This document shows, in pieces, positions 19,655 through 28,512 of a DNA stretch of 64,000 nucleotides; the stretch's first letter is position 1; each line of letters opens with the position of its first letter. Source of the DNA: Lignipirellula cremea (GTDB lineage Bacteria; Planctomycetota; Planctomycetia; Pirellulales; Pirellulaceae); NCBI RefSeq assembly GCF_007751035.1, contig NZ_CP036433.1:3825001-3889000 (forward strand). Reading direction: 5' to 3'. The translations under genes were made by a program, and so were the position numbers. Below the pieces are notes generated by a model that had not been told where the DNA came from, did not search any database, and was given only the letters and a program-made list of their open reading frames with translations.

Positions 19655-20587
19655 ATGGAGCCTGACGCAGTGCCGAATACCAAACATTATCGCGACGTAT
19701 GGCGGGACGTACCGGATTGCGCCGCCTCTTGGGGCAGGCCGCGGGCCGGGAACGCTCGGTCCGACTACCGGTCGACAGATTCCGCTCCCTGGAAGTGTAC
19801 GTCAAAGAAAGCGGCTACCTGCGAATCCCGCCGGAGCGGCCTGTTTTTCGCGGCACGCAGGATCGTTCTGATCGGCGCATTGGTTCTGATCGGCCCGTTC
19901 GCAGGGATGGGCCCCAGCAGCTGGGCCGAAGAGCCGCGCGAGGTGGCGCTGGCCCGGCTGAGCGAAGTTTCTCCTGTGAGCGCGGACTTCCGGGCTCGCA
20001 CGGCCGAGGCGGCCGGAACCATTCCCAGCGGCGTATGGCGTCGCCTGAAAGACGGCGGCTGGCAGGTGCGGATGGCGGCGTTTGTCGTCGATGCGGATCC
20101 TTCGCTCCGCGGCATCCAGCCCCGCGGCTGGCCTGACGGCACCACCTGGGAACATACCGACGCGGTCCATCTGCCGGCCAAGCGGCTGTTGGTGTTTGCC
20201 GAGAAACGCCGGAACCGGGAAGGCCAGGTCGTCGACAGCACCCGTGTAGAGAATGTGCTGCGGCACGAAGTGGGGCATGCCTTTGACCGCGCTCTGGGCG
20301 GCGACGATTACTACTCTTCGGGGACGACGTTCATTAGCGCCTACTTCCGCGACCTCGCCCGGATGGCGGCGGAAGACCGGGGCGAACTTCAGTACTACTT
20401 GCAACGCGGCCCGGCCGGCCGGCAAGAGGCGTTCGCCGAGTCGTTCGCGATTATCCTGGGCGGCGGATCGGCGTCGCATCGCGAATCCTCGTTCACCCGG
20501 TCCTTCCCGCGCGTGCTGGAACAGGTTCGTGAAGTGCTCCAGCGACATGAAGAGCCCCGCCTGGCGCGCCTGCCGATCGACGGCTGA
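19655..20587 (+). CDS. Exported HEVGH metallopeptidase-like protein (ATLF-like)
   Basis: About 310 residues from the ATG at 19655; the start is uncertain, because no codon has a good ribosome binding site and the hydrophobic segment (about residues 69-85) lies unusually deep for a signal peptide. A start nearer that segment would need a non-ATG codon. The soluble part carries HEVGH at 204-208 followed by FDRALGG, and AFAESFAIILGG with E262 as the third zinc ligand. This matches the zinc-binding half of anthrax-lethal-factor-like (ATLF) domains, where HExxH and a downstream ExxxA glutamate coordinate zinc. All three ligands are present, so it is probably an active secreted peptidase. It is divergent from the glycosyltransferase gene. 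Confidence 0.65.
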   Translation: MEPDAVPNTKHYRDVWRDVPDCAASWGRPRAGNARSDYRSTDSAPWKCTSKKAATCESRRSGLFFAARRIVLIGALVLIGPFAGMGPSSWAEEPREVALARLSEVSPVSADFRARTAEAAGTIPSGVWRRLKDGGWQVRMAAFVVDADPSLRGIQPRGWPDGTTWEHTDAVHLPAKRLLVFAEKRRNREGQVVDSTRVENVLRHEVGHAFDRALGGDDYYSSGTTFISAYFRDLARMAAEDRGELQYYLQRGPAGRQEAFAESFAIILGGGSASHRESSFTRSFPRVLEQVREVLQRHEEPRLARLPIDG

Positions 20588-20784
20588 AATCGCATGCAGG
20601 CGAAGTCGCCCGACTTTGGACGGCGTATTCTGGGCGATTCAAGCGGCAACCAGACTCTGGCGAGTTCGGCTACGGCGTTCGGTTTTTTACCGCGAGTGGC
20701 CCGGCGACGATTGCATCGCCTGGCGTGCGGGGTTAGCCTCTCGGTCTCGTTCTTCGCGATTCCGTATCTGGTTGAGGCCTGCTT

Positions 20785-22593
20785 ATGTCGCCTTCTGTAT
20801 TGGCTTTGCTGGCGGCGGCTCCGATTCTGCTGGCCGGCGTGTTGCTGGTGGGCGTGCGCGTGCCGGCCAAATGGGCGATGCCGGCTGTGTACCTGTTTAC
20901 TGTGCTGCTGGCCCTGCTGGTGTGGCGATCACCGCCGGCGGTGGTGGGCGCCGCGTCGCTCAAGGGACTTGTTACGGCGGGTGAGCTGCTGCTGATTGTG
21001 TTCTCCGCCATCCTGCTACTTAATACGCTGCAGCAGTCGGGGGCGGCGCACGCGATCCGTCGCGGCTTCCGCCATGTGAGCGACGATCGCCGGGTGCAGG
21101 TCGTGATTGTCGCCTGGCTGTTCGGCTCGTTCATCGAAGGCGCCGCGGGCTTCGGCACGCCGGCGGCCATTTGCGCTCCGCTGCTGGTGGCGCTGCGGTT
21201 TCCACCGGCGGCGGCCGTGATGCTGGGCCTGATGATCCAGAGCACGGCCGTCACTTTTGGAGCGGTCGGCACACCGATCGAAATTGGCGTCGCGAAGGGG
21301 CTGGCCGGCGCTGATATTGCCGCCCAGTTGCATGCGGCCGGCTTCAGTATGGAAGAGTACCTGCGGATGGTGACGGTGCGGGCCGCCTCGTTCCATGCCC
21401 TGACGGGCTGGCTGATGCCGACGCTGATGGTCATGATGATGACCCGTTTCTACGGGGCGAATAAAAGCTGGACCGAGGGGCTGGCCGCCGTGCCGTTTAC
21501 TGTATTCGGCGGGCTGGCGTTCGTCGTGCCGTACTGGCTGACGGCCTGGACGCTGGGTCCCGAGTTCCCCTCGCTGATTGGAGCGATTGTCGGTCTGGCG
21601 ATCGTCGTCCCGGCCGCCAAAGTCGGTTTCCTGGTTCCGAAGAAAACGTGGGACTTCCCGCCGGACAATGCGGAAGCGATTGCGGCGGAAGCGTCGGAGA
21701 AGGAAGAGGCGGGCGAAGCAAAGACGAGCATGTCGATCCTGTGGGCGTGGATCCCGTACCTGATGGTGGCGGCGTTGCTGCTGCTGACTCGGCTGAATCA
21801 GCTTTGGCCCGGCGGCGAAGCGTGGTCGTTGAAAGCCCTGCTCAAAAGCCCGGCCGTTTCGTTCGAGTGGAACCATGTGTTTGGCGCCCAGCTGGTGAAC
21901 ATCCAGTCGAGCCCGTTGTTCCTGCCGGCGAGTGTTTTGCTGTTTGTGTCGGCGGCCACGTATTTTCTGCACCGGATGCAGTGGACACAGATGCGCCGAG
22001 CGATCGTCGATTCCAGCCGCGTGATGCTGGGCGCCGGCGTGGTGTTGATCTTTACCGTGCCGATGGTGCAGACCTATATCGCTTCCGGCGAGAACGAGGG
22101 CGGATCACTGGCGACTGCGCCGGCCGACTCGGCGCTGGAACTGGCCGAGAAGCCCGTCGACGCCGCCACCGGACAGACGACGGCTTCTGCGCTGCCCAGT
22201 ATGCCGCTGGCGATGGCCGACTGGGTCGCCCTGCATGTAGGACGCTGGTGGCCGGGTTTCGCCGGCGTGATCGGCACGCTGGGGGCGTTCATCGCCGGCA
22301 GCAACACGGTCAGCAACATGATGTTCGCCCGGTTCCAGTACGGCGTGGCCTTGCGGGTCGGGCTGTCGAGCCCGTTGATCGTCGCGCTGCAGGCGGTCGG
22401 AGCGGCGGCCGGGAACATGATCGCGATCCACAACGTGGTCGCGGCCTCCGCAACCGTCGGCCTGCTCGGAGAGGAAGGGCTCACTTTGCGCAAGACGATC
22501 CTGCCCACGCTGTACTACGTGATCGTCCTCGGCATTCTCGGCCTGCTCGCCACGCAGTTTCTGGAAATCCCCGTGTATCATGAGCCGTTGTAG
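20785..22593 (+). CDS. lldP: L-lactate permease family transporter
   Basis: 602 residues with about 13-14 membrane helices, the size and layout of the LctP family (proton-coupled uptake of lactate and glycolate). Family motifs include SFIEGAAGFGTPAAICAPLL near residue 115-135, STAVTFGAVGTPIEIG near 155, and AFIAGSNTVSNMMFARFQ near 510. A polar loop at about 290-310 (Glu/Ala/Lys rich) and another at about 445-475 are hydrophilic insertions. GAGG stands seven bases before the ATG. No lactate dehydrogenase or regulator lies next to it; it ends against a convergent aminotransferase gene. Substrate could be lactate, glycolate or another 2-hydroxy acid. Confidence 0.9.
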   Translation: MSPSVLALLAAAPILLAGVLLVGVRVPAKWAMPAVYLFTVLLALLVWRSPPAVVGAASLKGLVTAGELLLIVFSAILLLNTLQQSGAAHAIRRGFRHVSDDRRVQVVIVAWLFGSFIEGAAGFGTPAAICAPLLVALRFPPAAAVMLGLMIQSTAVTFGAVGTPIEIGVAKGLAGADIAAQLHAAGFSMEEYLRMVTVRAASFHALTGWLMPTLMVMMMTRFYGANKSWTEGLAAVPFTVFGGLAFVVPYWLTAWTLGPEFPSLIGAIVGLAIVVPAAKVGFLVPKKTWDFPPDNAEAIAAEASEKEEAGEAKTSMSILWAWIPYLMVAALLLLTRLNQLWPGGEAWSLKALLKSPAVSFEWNHVFGAQLVNIQSSPLFLPASVLLFVSAATYFLHRMQWTQMRRAIVDSSRVMLGAGVVLIFTVPMVQTYIASGENEGGSLATAPADSALELAEKPVDAATGQTTASALPSMPLAMADWVALHVGRWWPGFAGVIGTLGAFIAGSNTVSNMMFARFQYGVALRVGLSSPLIVALQAVGAAAGNMIAIHNVVAASATVGLLGEEGLTLRKTILPTLYYVIVLGILGLLATQFLEIPVYHEPL

Positions 22594-22597
22594 GGAG

Positions 22598-22620
22598 CCT
22601 GGCTGCAAGTCCACTACGAC
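22598..22620 (+). repeat. Short dispersed motif, copy 1
   Basis: Core CTGCAAGTCCACTAC, related to the segments at 45931-45953 and, inverted, 49179-49202. It lies between two convergent genes. The shared core is about AGTCCACT with flanking TGGC. Confidence 0.35.
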
Positions 22621-22650
22621 CCTGATGGCTCATGGCGACGGTTCGCTTGT

Positions 22651-23844
22651 TTACTTCACATCGCACTGGGCCAGGGCGGCGGCGAGGTGGTCGATCTGGG
22701 CGGTGTGGTTGTAGATGTGGCACGAGACTCGCACGAACCGGCGGCCGTGGAAGTCGACGATGGGAACTTCGATTTGATGTTCCCGCCACAGCCGTTTCTG
22801 CAGCGCGATCGCGTCGCCGGCAGGGAGCGGGGCGAGCGCCATGCAGCCGTACCAGCTGGGATCGTCCGGCGTGAGTGGTTCCGTGTCGGCGAATTCAGCC
22901 AGACGCGCCCTGGCGTAATTCGCCAGGGCATGCGTTCGCTGACGGAAGGCGGTCAGCGGAACCGACTGCATGAATTCGATCGCCGCCGTGGTGCTCAGAT
23001 AGGCGCTCGGGTCTTGCGTTCCCTGCCAGACGAAGTCGTCCCGCCAGTCGGTCGGTTCGACGGCCGGCCAGCGGCCCCAGCTGACCACGTTCGGCCGCAT
23101 GGCCGCCTGGCGGCTCGGATGCACATACAGGAAGCCGGAGCCAAAGCCCGCGCAGAGCCATTTGTGGCAACTGGCGGTGTAATAGTCGCACTGCATTTCA
23201 TCGAGCGACAGCGGCAGCTGGGCGATCGCATGCGGGCCATCGACGCATACCGCCACGCCGAGAGTACGGGCCTTGCGACAGATCTCTTCGACCGGAAAGA
23301 TTATGGCCGTCGGCGAGGTGATATGGCTCACGACCAGCAGCCGCGTGCGGGGAGTAACGGCGGCGAAGATCGCATCAACCAGCTGCTCTTTCGACTCCAG
23401 CGGCTGCGGCAGCTGCGCGACGTTCAGCACCGCGCCGGCCCGGTCGCAGGCGGCTTGCCAGATCCGGCGGACGGCGCCGTACTCGTGATCGTTGAGCAGC
23501 ACTTCGTCGCCGGGCGACAGCTCAAACGAATGGGCCACTTCGTTCATCGCGAAGGTCGCGTTCTCGGAAAACACCATGTTCTCCGGCGCCGCCCCGACAA
23601 ACTCCGCCAGCGCTTGCATGGCGGCCGTCATGGCCGGTTCGAGCGTGCGGACGAAGAAGTCCATCGGCTGCGATTCCAGCAACTCCGTCCATTCGGACTG
23701 GGCCTGCCGGACGACATCGGGCGAGGGGCCGAAAGAACCGTGGTTCAAAAAGTTAACGCCCGGCCGCAACCGCCAGCGCTCTTGCCAGTGTTGCCAGGGA
23801 GCGTCGTCGAGCCAGTCCGTGGTGTCAGATTCTGTCATTGCCAT
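22651..23844 (-). CDS. Class V PLP-dependent aminotransferase (isopenicillin-N-epimerase-like)
   Basis: 397 residues from the ATG at 23844, 20 bases after the stop of the upstream AAA+ gene. Typical fold-type I features: NFLNHGSFGPSP near 31-42, the cofactor Asp in VDGPHAIAQL (D202), and the Schiff-base lysine K228 in SCHKWLCAGFGSGF. The NFLNHGSFG opening and HKWLCA pattern place it near isopenicillin N epimerase and cysteine-desulfurase-like enzymes that act on amino acid side groups; the actual substrate is unknown. An ATG at 23838 is an alternative start. The short distance from the AAA+ gene on the same strand suggests co-transcription, though no functional link is obvious. Confidence 0.88.
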   Translation of the reverse strand: MAMTESDTTDWLDDAPWQHWQERWRLRPGVNFLNHGSFGPSPDVVRQAQSEWTELLESQPMDFFVRTLEPAMTAAMQALAEFVGAAPENMVFSENATFAMNEVAHSFELSPGDEVLLNDHEYGAVRRIWQAACDRAGAVLNVAQLPQPLESKEQLVDAIFAAVTPRTRLLVVSHITSPTAIIFPVEEICRKARTLGVAVCVDGPHAIAQLPLSLDEMQCDYYTASCHKWLCAGFGSGFLYVHPSRQAAMRPNVVSWGRWPAVEPTDWRDDFVWQGTQDPSAYLSTTAAIEFMQSVPLTAFRQRTHALANYARARLAEFADTEPLTPDDPSWYGCMALAPLPAGDAIALQKRLWREHQIEVPIVDFHGRRFVRVSCHIYNHTAQIDHLAAALAQCDVK

Positions 23845-23863
23845 GGTGGGTTGCCAGGTGGGA

Positions 23864-26800
23864 TCAGGGAGCGGAAGGGTCATCGCCCGCCGCGGCGGTA
23901 AACTCCGGGGGCAGCGGCAGGCTTTGCGACAACAGTACGGCGCCATCCGACACACGAAACGCATGAGGGAGGTTCGTCGAAGAGCGAAGGTCTTCCACGC
24001 TGCCCCGGCCGTCGCGGGACGTGCGGTAAACGCGAATGATCTCTCCCCAGCGAAACGGATCGTCCTCGTCGCCGGGGGTGCTACGGCTCAAGCGCCAGGC
24101 GTCCATAAAACGCTGCAGGCCAGCGGACGTATCTTCGCCGTCGCGCAGCGGCCAGCAAACGATCTGCAGCGGGCTCAGCCGGCCACTGCTTTCCAGGAAC
24201 AGGTGCGTTCCAGCTTCCAGCGGGACCAGTTGATCTGCGGCCGGGCCTTCCAGTTCGACCACTTCCAGGCCCAGGCGATGCGCTTCGACAAACGCCGGCG
24301 TGGAAAGCGTATCGGGCAGCTGTTTCCAGTCGCCGGGTGGGAGGGAACGCAGACGCCCATCGAGCCCTGCGACAGCGGGGTCATCGTTGTCAAATTCGGG
24401 CGCAGAGAACTGGAAGTGGTATTTCAGCGTCTCAGCGAAAAGACGCGTCTGGTCGCGACGGGCCAGCGACAACCCACGGAGGATCGCCAGCACGCGGGGA
24501 TTCCGCCAGGGACCCTGCGGAGCCAGAGCCTGTACGACCGCCACGCCGCTGAGCAACTGGCGGAGACGCGACGCCAGGCTGTGACGGTCGTCGTGCGGGT
24601 TGCGGGCGGCCGCTTCGTCGACGTACGTGTTGAGGTCCTGGGCGGCGAACACGTCGCCTGTCTCGAAATCTTGAAAGTCATGACTGGAACGCGGAATGGA
24701 GCGGCGCCGCGCCTGGCGGGGAGCGATCATCGGCCGTCCCCCGCGGTCCGTACGTTCTTCAAGGATCGCCTGCAGTTGCCGGGCGAAGCGCCGGACCTGT
24801 TCGGTAAACTCGATCAGGGTCAGATACTGGTACTGCTCGGGGCCGATATTCCCCGACGACAGCTCGCCGGGCGGACGCTGTTCATGGCACTCGCCATCAA
24901 TCCGCTGGAGAGACTCGAGGGCCGTGCGGATCACGCCGGCGGGATCCTCGGTCAATGAGGGACGTTCCGCACCCGGCAGGGGCTGGGCGTTCTGCAGCGT
25001 GGCGACGTCGACGTTCAACTGGTCGCCGGTCCGCCAGACGCGGAGGGCGATCGGATCGCTGGGGGCAATCCCGGCCAGACGCCAGGCGACCGGACGCACC
25101 AGTTCGCGCTCAATGGCCCGCCGCATCGCTCTGGCGCCTAGTTGCGGCTGGTAGCCGCGGTCCATGATCCATTCCACGGCGCCTTCGTCGATCGCCAGCG
25201 CGGTGCGGCGCCGCGTCAGACCGTCGCGGCTGATCACATTTTCGATCATCAGCCGGGCGATCTTTTTCAGCGCGTCGCGATCCAGCCGGGCGAACGTGGT
25301 GATCCGGTCCAGGCGGTTGAAGAACTCGGGCCGGAAAAAATCTTCCGCCGCTTTCACGTACACCCGGCGGGCGTCGTTCGCAGAGCCTTCAAAACCGATC
25401 TGGCTGGCCGCCGCCCTGGCGCCCAGGTTCGAGGTCATGATGATAACGGTATTGGTGAAGTCGGCCGTGCGTCCCAGGGCGTCGGTCAAACGTCCCTCGC
25501 CCAGCACCTGCAGCAGCATGTCAAACACGTCGGCGTGGGCTTTCTCAATTTCGTCCAGCAGCAGGACCGCGAAGGGCTGCCGCCGAACGGCCGAGGTGAG
25601 CAGTCCCTCGGGCGAATCAAATCCTCCGATCAAACGACGAGCCGAACCGGGCGCCACAAACTCGTTCATGTCGAACCGCAGCAGTCGCGATGCGTCGCCA
25701 AACAGATAGCGGGCCAGGGCTTTGGCGGACTGCGTTTTTCCGACGCCGGTCGGGCCGACAAACAGCAACGATCCCAGCGGCCGGGAAGGATCGTTCAACC
25801 GGGCTTTGGCGATGCATACCACATCGGCCAACGTTTCCAGGGCCTCAGGCTGGCCGATGATCTCCTGCGACAGGGCCTGGGTAATCGTCTCGCGGGCCAG
25901 CTGCTGTCGGGTGTCGAGCAGGTGGACATCGAGCCCGCTTTTCAGGTGGAACTCTTCCAAAGCCGTTTGGCGTCCGGCCGATTTACGGGCGAACTTCACC
26001 GCCAGTTGTTCCAGCAGGCTGGCCGCCTTGCCGGGCATGGCCGCGTCGCGCAGGTACCGGCGGGACAGGTCGACAACGGTCGGCAGGGTGTCGAGCGCAA
26101 AGCGGCAGCTTTCGCGCTGTTCGAGCCGGCGGACCGTTTCGATCAGGATCTGCAGGTTCTCGGTTTCAGTCGGTTCTTCGACGGGCAACAGGTGGAACAG
26201 ATCGGCGAAACCGCGGTCCCGCTCCCGCAGCACGCGCAGAGCAGCCGGGGTGATCTCTCCCAGCATACGGATCTCCCGGCGCTCGATATAGGGTTTGAGC
26301 ACGTCGGCGGCCGACAGCGTGGAACTGGCCGATACGCCCGCCCGGTACAGGCCGACCAGATCGTCGAAATACAAAATGTGATCGTGGTTGCGGGAGGTTT
26401 TCAGAATCGCCAGGAGACGGCTTTCCCACTGTCCGACATGCGACATGCCTGAGATCAGCCGCTGCGGCGAAAGGAGCCACACATTCCGCCGGGACCGGTG
26501 TCCTCCGCCGCGGTGCTCGGCCCTGCGATAGACAAACTCTTCCACCAGCGCCGTTTTGCCGACCTGCGATGGGCCCACCAGCAGGACGGGACGCTTGTCC
26601 GGGGCTTGCATCAGTTCGATAAATCGCTGGGTGAGCTCTTCGCGGCGGAGAAAGCGATGCAGCTGATCCGGGTACAGCCAGTCCAGACAGCGGCCCACGT
26701 TGTGCAGTTCGGTCTCCCCGTCGAACTGGGTTTCCCCGCCCAGGGCGGCGAACGGGTTCTCCTGCTTCCGCAGGCTGGCGAAACTCTGCAGGGTCGACAC

Positions 26801-27313
26801 GTCGAACTCCAGCGTGTCGAGCCACGCCTGTCCCTTGCGGGAGAACGGCTCGGTCAGGTCCCTCAGATAATCGGCGTCTTCATCTTTCTCGACCTGGCGA
26901 AAGTAACGCGTCAGTTCCTCCTGGGCGCGCTGCTCAACCGTGCTGCCGCGTTCGACTTCAAACCAGGGCAATTCCAGCGTCGGCAACAGGGCCACCCGGC
27001 GATTCAGATCGCGGAAGCTGACCACGGGAAAGGCTCCGCGGACGGTGTGGTGCTGCAGATCGATCCGCAGGTCGCAGCGGTCCAGTTGCAGCGTCGGATG
27101 AAAGGTAAAGCGGGCCGCCGTGCGATGGTCGCCGGATCGCGACAGCGCGCGAAGGTACTCGCTCAGGTGCTTGACCAGTTGCGACGTCGCTTTGCTCAGT
27201 TCCCGATCCACCATCAGGTACTGGGGGAAAAAGACGGGCCGCACCAGATGCATCGGCCCCGGCATGTCCGGATCGCGGCGAGTTTCCACCAGAATCGGAG
27301 TCGAGAATTTCAT
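23864..27313 (-). CDS. Divergent two-AAA Clp/HSP100-like ATPase with novel N- and C-terminal regions
   Basis: 1149 residues from ATG 27313 (weak ribosome binding site). Residues 1-225 bear no Clp N-domain repeats. The first AAA+ module has Walker A GPSQVGKT (247-254) and Walker B ILYFDDL (about 313-319), with Asp in place of the usual catalytic Glu. The second module is Clp-like: GPTGVGKT (520-527), [11 protein letters not shown] (583-593), TSNLGAR, and arginine finger FFNRLD (664-669), but the pore loop GYVG of ClpB is replaced by IGGFDSPEG. Residues about 750-1149, 400 in all, match nothing I recognise. It is therefore a member of the HSP100 superfamily that is neither ClpB nor ClpA/C. It could be an unfoldase for a dedicated substrate. 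A canonical ClpB is also in this window. Confidence 0.85.
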   Translation of the reverse strand: MKFSTPILVETRRDPDMPGPMHLVRPVFFPQYLMVDRELSKATSQLVKHLSEYLRALSRSGDHRTAARFTFHPTLQLDRCDLRIDLQHHTVRGAFPVVSFRDLNRRVALLPTLELPWFEVERGSTVEQRAQEELTRYFRQVEKDEDADYLRDLTEPFSRKGQAWLDTLEFDVSTLQSFASLRKQENPFAALGGETQFDGETELHNVGRCLDWLYPDQLHRFLRREELTQRFIELMQAPDKRPVLLVGPSQVGKTALVEEFVYRRAEHRGGGHRSRRNVWLLSPQRLISGMSHVGQWESRLLAILKTSRNHDHILYFDDLVGLYRAGVSASSTLSAADVLKPYIERREIRMLGEITPAALRVLRERDRGFADLFHLLPVEEPTETENLQILIETVRRLEQRESCRFALDTLPTVVDLSRRYLRDAAMPGKAASLLEQLAVKFARKSAGRQTALEEFHLKSGLDVHLLDTRQQLARETITQALSQEIIGQPEALETLADVVCIAKARLNDPSRPLGSLLFVGPTGVGKTQSAKALARYLFGDASRLLRFDMNEFVAPGSARRLIGGFDSPEGLLTSAVRRQPFAVLLLDEIEKAHADVFDMLLQVLGEGRLTDALGRTADFTNTVIIMTSNLGARAAASQIGFEGSANDARRVYVKAAEDFFRPEFFNRLDRITTFARLDRDALKKIARLMIENVISRDGLTRRRTALAIDEGAVEWIMDRGYQPQLGARAMRRAIERELVRPVAWRLAGIAPSDPIALRVWRTGDQLNVDVATLQNAQPLPGAERPSLTEDPAGVIRTALESLQRIDGECHEQRPPGELSSGNIGPEQYQYLTLIEFTEQVRRFARQLQAILEERTDRGGRPMIAPRQARRRSIPRSSHDFQDFETGDVFAAQDLNTYVDEAAARNPHDDRHSLASRLRQLLSGVAVVQALAPQGPWRNPRVLAILRGLSLARRDQTRLFAETLKYHFQFSAPEFDNDDPAVAGLDGRLRSLPPGDWKQLPDTLSTPAFVEAHRLGLEVVELEGPAADQLVPLEAGTHLFLESSGRLSPLQIVCWPLRDGEDTSAGLQRFMDAWRLSRSTPGDEDDPFRWGEIIRVYRTSRDGRGSVEDLRSSTNLPHAFRVSDGAVLLSQSLPLPPEFTAAAGDDPSAP

Positions 27314-27644
27314 GCAGTGCGATCGCAAGGTAAAGGAGACAAGCCGGCCGCCCGACGTCCTGGGCGAAAAGCGAGGATGTCCTTCCAGGAGATCCTTCCT
27401 GCCAGGACACCCGGCGCGCGGGAATGTTCACGGAATGAGCAACCAGGATACGTCTCCGCTGCGCGCTCGAACAGTCGACGAGCGCCGCAGGAAGCCGGCA
27501 AGGTCGTCAACTGCCTGGTGAATCAGTCCGTGGATGCGACTAAGATGGAAAGAAGGAAGTTCCCCTGAAAACCCGTCACTACGTTCACAAGACGACCCGC
27601 CGCCGGGCCAGAGGCAGCCGGACGTCAAGGAAACGAATCGACCG
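27314..27644. other. Divergent intergenic region, 331 bp
   Basis: Between the AAA+ gene (minus) and a secreted-protein gene (plus). It must carry both promoters. No clear hairpin, repeat or consensus promoter was found. Confidence 0.4.
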
Positions 27645-28280
27645 ATGAAACGCACATTTGCCATTCGCTGCTGTTCAACGCTGGCGCTAGTCGCCATTCT
27701 GATCGCAGGCGCCCTGGCCGAAGACAAATCGACCCGCCAGGGCGAACCGGCCGCCGCAAACGCACCCGCGCAGGCAACGCCGCAAGAGAACCCCCAGAAA
27801 ACCGCCCGGCCGCGAAGGGCTGGCGTGATTCCGCCGCTGACGGAGCCAAACCGGGCGGTCGAGACGCCTGGCAAACGGCCCGATTTTGTGACGGAAACGA
27901 TCCGCGGTCGGATGCGTTACGTGGGCGACGTGCTCAAGGAAGAGTTCGGCGTCAAGGTCGTGCCGGAAGCGTCGGACCGGCTGCTCGTGCTGCTGTCGCC
28001 CGACGGGCAACTCCACCCGATCGTCGAAGATTTGCGAGGCCGTGCTTTCCGTCGTGATGATCGCCTGATGAAAATGGACCTGGAACTGCGCGTCCGGCGC
28101 TACGAAGGGTCGCCTTTGGTGCAGATCATCAACATGTACGAGATCGACGACCAGGGCGACAAATTCCTGGTCGACTACTGGTGCGATATCTGCTCGATCG
28201 TGATGTTCGAAGACGGCCCGTGCGATTGCTGCCAGGAGCCGAATCGCCTGCGCAAGCAGCCGGTCGGCGACGAACGGTAA
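27645..28280 (+). CDS. Secreted protein with C-terminal Cys cluster
   Basis: 211 residues. Residues 1-25 are a signal peptide (basic start, hydrophobic core, cleavage near ALAED). Residues 25-75 are Pro/Ala/Gln rich and probably a flexible linker. From 85 to 185 there is a compact domain: YVGDVLKEEFGVKVVPEA, LLVLLSPDGQLHPIVEDL and FRRDDRLMKMDLELRVRRYE. The end has WCDICSIVMFEDGPCDCC, five cysteines in 18 residues, which could hold a metal or form disulfides. No family recognised. The ATG at 27645 is the first in a position fitting a signal peptide. The gene precedes the carboxypeptidase pair on the same strand by 232 bp. Confidence 0.7.
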   Translation: MKRTFAIRCCSTLALVAILIAGALAEDKSTRQGEPAAANAPAQATPQENPQKTARPRRAGVIPPLTEPNRAVETPGKRPDFVTETIRGRMRYVGDVLKEEFGVKVVPEASDRLLVLLSPDGQLHPIVEDLRGRAFRRDDRLMKMDLELRVRRYEGSPLVQIINMYEIDDQGDKFLVDYWCDICSIVMFEDGPCDCCQEPNRLRKQPVGDER

Positions 28281-28512
28281 ACGCCAGATCGTATGCTCCG
28301 TCCGGGGAAATGGCCTCGTCTTCTTGTGGGCCAGCTTTTCAACCTGCCTGTCAAGACGGAAGGGCTGGTAGCGATGACAGGTTGGAAGCCTATCCCACAA
28401 ACCGCGTGGCTAACGCTGGGAAACTTCACTTCCTGGCCACGAATCCTGGCGGGCCGCTGGCTGGCGATTTATAATTGAGGGTTTGCCCGCTGCTTTTTCC
28501 GTCGGACGCCGC

